From Sphagnum magellanicum (Eukaryota; Streptophyta; Sphagnopsida; Sphagnales; Sphagnaceae): DNA of 64,000 bases. Positions 62,246 through 64,000 of this stretch are shown here, in pieces. The DNA lies in NCBI GenBank assembly GCA_021904315.1, contig CM038916.1, positions 12,799,065 to 12,863,064 on the forward strand, written 5' to 3'. The position numbers and the translations under genes were made by a program. The notes under the pieces were generated by a model, which was not told the origin of the DNA, did not search any database, and saw only the letters and a list, made by a program, of their open reading frames with translations. Every line of letters starts with the position of its first letter. Within the stretch, counting starts at the first letter, position 1.

Positions 62246-62764
62246 TAAAAATAACCTTTACATATGTATCAACCATCGACTTACTTAGTAGTTACCTATT
62301 TTCCTACTTACCTATGTATGAGACCTATTTCCTACAGAATTGGTTACCAAGGTGCAACCAAATATTAACTCAGTTGAGGTTCATCCACAACTGAGTAATA
62401 ACGGGCATCCGGTGGATGGAGTGCCGGTGGGTGCTAGTTCACTGTGGGAGATGGTTTATGGGTGTGGATGGGGAATTAATTTTGCAACTATTTTGGATGC
62501 TGTAGGCAACACACCTTTGTAAGCTTTTGGATATAGCAAGGAAAAGGTCATCTAGCAACCAAGGCTGCTTAGGTTTAGGGTTTAGGGTGACTTTGCATAT
62601 CTGCTGTACGCAGCAACTTCACACTCTATAAGAACAAGGCATCACAAACACACTGGCCCTGCCAATAGATAAGATGTTGGACATCTATCTACTGTGTCCA
62701 CACTCTGAACACCAAAAAAATCCATTTCAATCTAAACTTTCTAAAATCATCACATTTCGACCCT

Positions 62765-63112
62765 GATTTTAGGCATTTAAAAACTAGTTTTTCAGACATG
62801 GTTTAAAAACCAGTGTTCGGTAATTAGTATTTACCTGGTTTGGCCTGTTAGAACTGCTGGTTCTGGTTCGGGTTTCAGTTAGTAAAAATCGAACCAGAAC
62901 CAAACATGAATTAAAAAAAAGTCTAGAACTGGGGTTAACTTGCAGTTAACCACCAGTTTCAGAGCAGGTTACCAAGAACTGGGTCTGATTTCCAAAACCG
63001 AAACCAGAATTGAAACCTGAATTATTATTTTTTCAAGAACTGAACCAGAACTGGACCCGAAACTATTTTAAATTTTCTTTTGAAGAACCGAAACCAGAGG
63101 TTCTTCATAAAA
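62765..63112 (+). repeat. GAACC/GGTTC-rich repeat, copy 2
   Basis: Dense in GGTTCTGGTTC, GAACCAGAACC and CCAGAACTG words, ending GAGGTTCTTCATAAAAAGT, as copy 1 does at 22660-22932. Confidence 0.55.
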
Positions 63113-63642
63113 AGTCAAGAACACCCCAACACGGCTAAAAACCTGTGGCCAATTTAAGGCTAAATCCCTCTTGGGATGCTAGCCAATTATACGACATCAA
63201 AATTATAAATAAATAAAATCACTGGTCAGCCTTGAATTTCGACTCCCTAATTTTTATCGCCAAATTCTCGATATCATAAAATCGAAAAAAGAAAAACCCT
63301 AGAAAATGCCCACGCCAGAGACAACCCTAAAAGTGCAACTGAGGTGCAAAACCGGAAACCCTAAATCTCCAGCACTCTGAATACGCGACGAGTGGCCAAC
63401 TCCGAGCTCTTTGTCTGAGCTTTTGCAGTGTAGGGTTTGTGTCCTCGAGTTCATTTGGAGCGAGTTAGCGGCTGCTATCTTCAGAATAGAACCGAGGCAC
63501 GCGAAAAGTCTGTGGAAATGCTGATGAGAGAAACAATTTTTCTGGTGTAGCTTTCCAAAAGCTTGATGAATGACAATGGATAAGGCTTACAAAAAGCCAG
63601 CAGCATACATAAGCAGCTCCTGAGATCTGAAGCTCCAACCAA

Positions 63643-63681
63643 ATGGCGATGACGACAAGCTCGGACATGGAAGGCAGTTGA
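63643..63681 (+). other. Upstream ORF in COA6-like leader
   Basis: ATG at 63643 opens a 12-codon frame, MAMTTSSDMEGS, closed by TGA at 63679-63681. The main start codon follows 38 bp later. If this segment is in the mature leader, the frame could limit main-frame initiation. It could instead lie in a 5' intron. Confidence 0.4.
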
Positions 63682-63719
63682 CGAATTGCGCTTTCACTGT
63701 GTCTTATTTTTGCTTTAGC

Positions 63720-63797
63720 ATGGCTTCACTTCAAGAGAAGGGAGTGAGCGGTGTTGAGAAGGATGTGCTGGCCTCAGGACGTAATGCTTGCTACAAG
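63720..63797 (+). CDS. Probable COA6-like assembly factor, first exon only
   Basis: A 26-codon exon opens MASLQEKGVSGVEKDVL and ends ASGRNACYK at a GTAATT donor in phase 0. The ending DVLxSxRNACYK is what I remember at the N-terminus of plant COA6-like CHCH proteins (cytochrome c oxidase subunit VIb family), where the next exon supplies ARDAFY and the remaining Cys pairs. Such proteins act in the mitochondrial intermembrane space in copper delivery to complex IV. Only one of the expected cysteines is inside the window. GC-rich DNA, telo-box-like AAACCCTA words and a TCGCCA word lie upstream. The rest of the gene lies past the window end, so the identity is tentative. Confidence 0.5.
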
Positions 63798-64000
63798 GTA
63801 ATTTGGATCCCATATACTACCCTCTTTTGTTTTGATTTGTGTGATCTGCAATTCTTCCTTCCTCTCTGACGTCTACCACCATCACCAATCATCAATTTGA
63901 TGGTCAGTTTTATTGACCAATTTTTGCTTTCAAAATTCCCAGTAGCTCTTTCATTTGCTTGGGCATCATTAGGGTTCATAAGGGTTTGAAGCTTGAAGCT
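63798..64000 (+). other. First intron of the COA6-like gene (partial)
   Basis: A T-rich stretch after the donor at 63798. No acceptor joining to an expected ARDAFY-type exon is seen before the window ends. Confidence 0.4.

Larger units (their letters stand above)
60661..63400. other. Intergenic DNA between U2 and the COA6-like gene
   Basis: No supported gene. A short hairpin (62198-62245), the second GAACC/GGTTC repeat (62765-63112) and a TTTAGGGTTTAGGG pair (about 62573) are present. A brief coding-like reading, VDLQRQDAKFSVEEQ, near 61455-61520 is too short and isolated to call. GC content rises and AAACCCTA words appear from about 63290, as in other promoter regions here. Confidence 0.5.

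Overview
The window looks like nuclear DNA of a green plant (streptophyte). The recognisable genes are plant-type UEV1, HOP/STI1, DET1 and a SYP1-class Qa-SNARE. They have short introns (about 90 to 1030 bp) and sit in AT-rich, repeat-laden intergenic DNA. A decayed LINE, a solo LTR and a divergent U2 snRNA gene fit the same picture. I cannot name the species. The compact introns and the LINE type make me lean towards a non-flowering lineage, but only weakly.

Layout. 1-16.8 kb is AT-rich DNA with three decayed minus-strand coding relics (2.2-2.6, 3.2-4.5 and 13.0-13.4 kb) and a solo LTR with a 5-bp target duplication (5871-6691). 16.9-20 kb holds a 56-bp tandem array followed by a ubiquitin E2 variant gene (UEV1/MMS2). 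20-26.6 kb is intergenic repeats. 26.6-31.4 kb holds a ~200-bp tandem duplication and the HOP/STI1 gene (8 coding exons, 582 aa). 33.3-37.3 kb is a dead LINE. 39.7-47 kb holds a 72-bp tandem array, paired G-boxes and DET1 (10 coding exons, 802 aa, with a large insert). 47-54 kb is intergenic, with several small tandem duplications. 54.0-59.5 kb holds a GGCCC-rich array and then a transcription unit that starts as a Qa-SNARE and runs, in matched splice phase, into a coiled-coil protein with seven copies of a VKHxSRLExEK-like motif. 60.4-60.6 kb holds a minus-strand U2 snRNA-like gene. At 63.7 kb is the first exon of a probable COA6-like gene, which runs off the window.

The four complete genes are all on the plus strand but are separated by kilobases, so nothing suggests co-transcription except the SNARE/coiled-coil pair. 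Functionally, UEV1 (K63 ubiquitin chains), HOP (Hsp70/Hsp90 hand-over), DET1 (CUL4-DDB1 substrate module in light signalling) and the Qa-SNARE (membrane fusion) are unrelated housekeeping or regulatory genes.

The items most worth following up are the SNARE/coiled-coil fusion, the divergent U2 gene with a changed branch-site pairing base, three GC-AG introns among 26 modelled coding introns, the ~290-residue DET1 insert, and a distinct tandem array just upstream of each of the four complete genes. All exon models come from reading splice signals and from remembered family sequences; no search was run.
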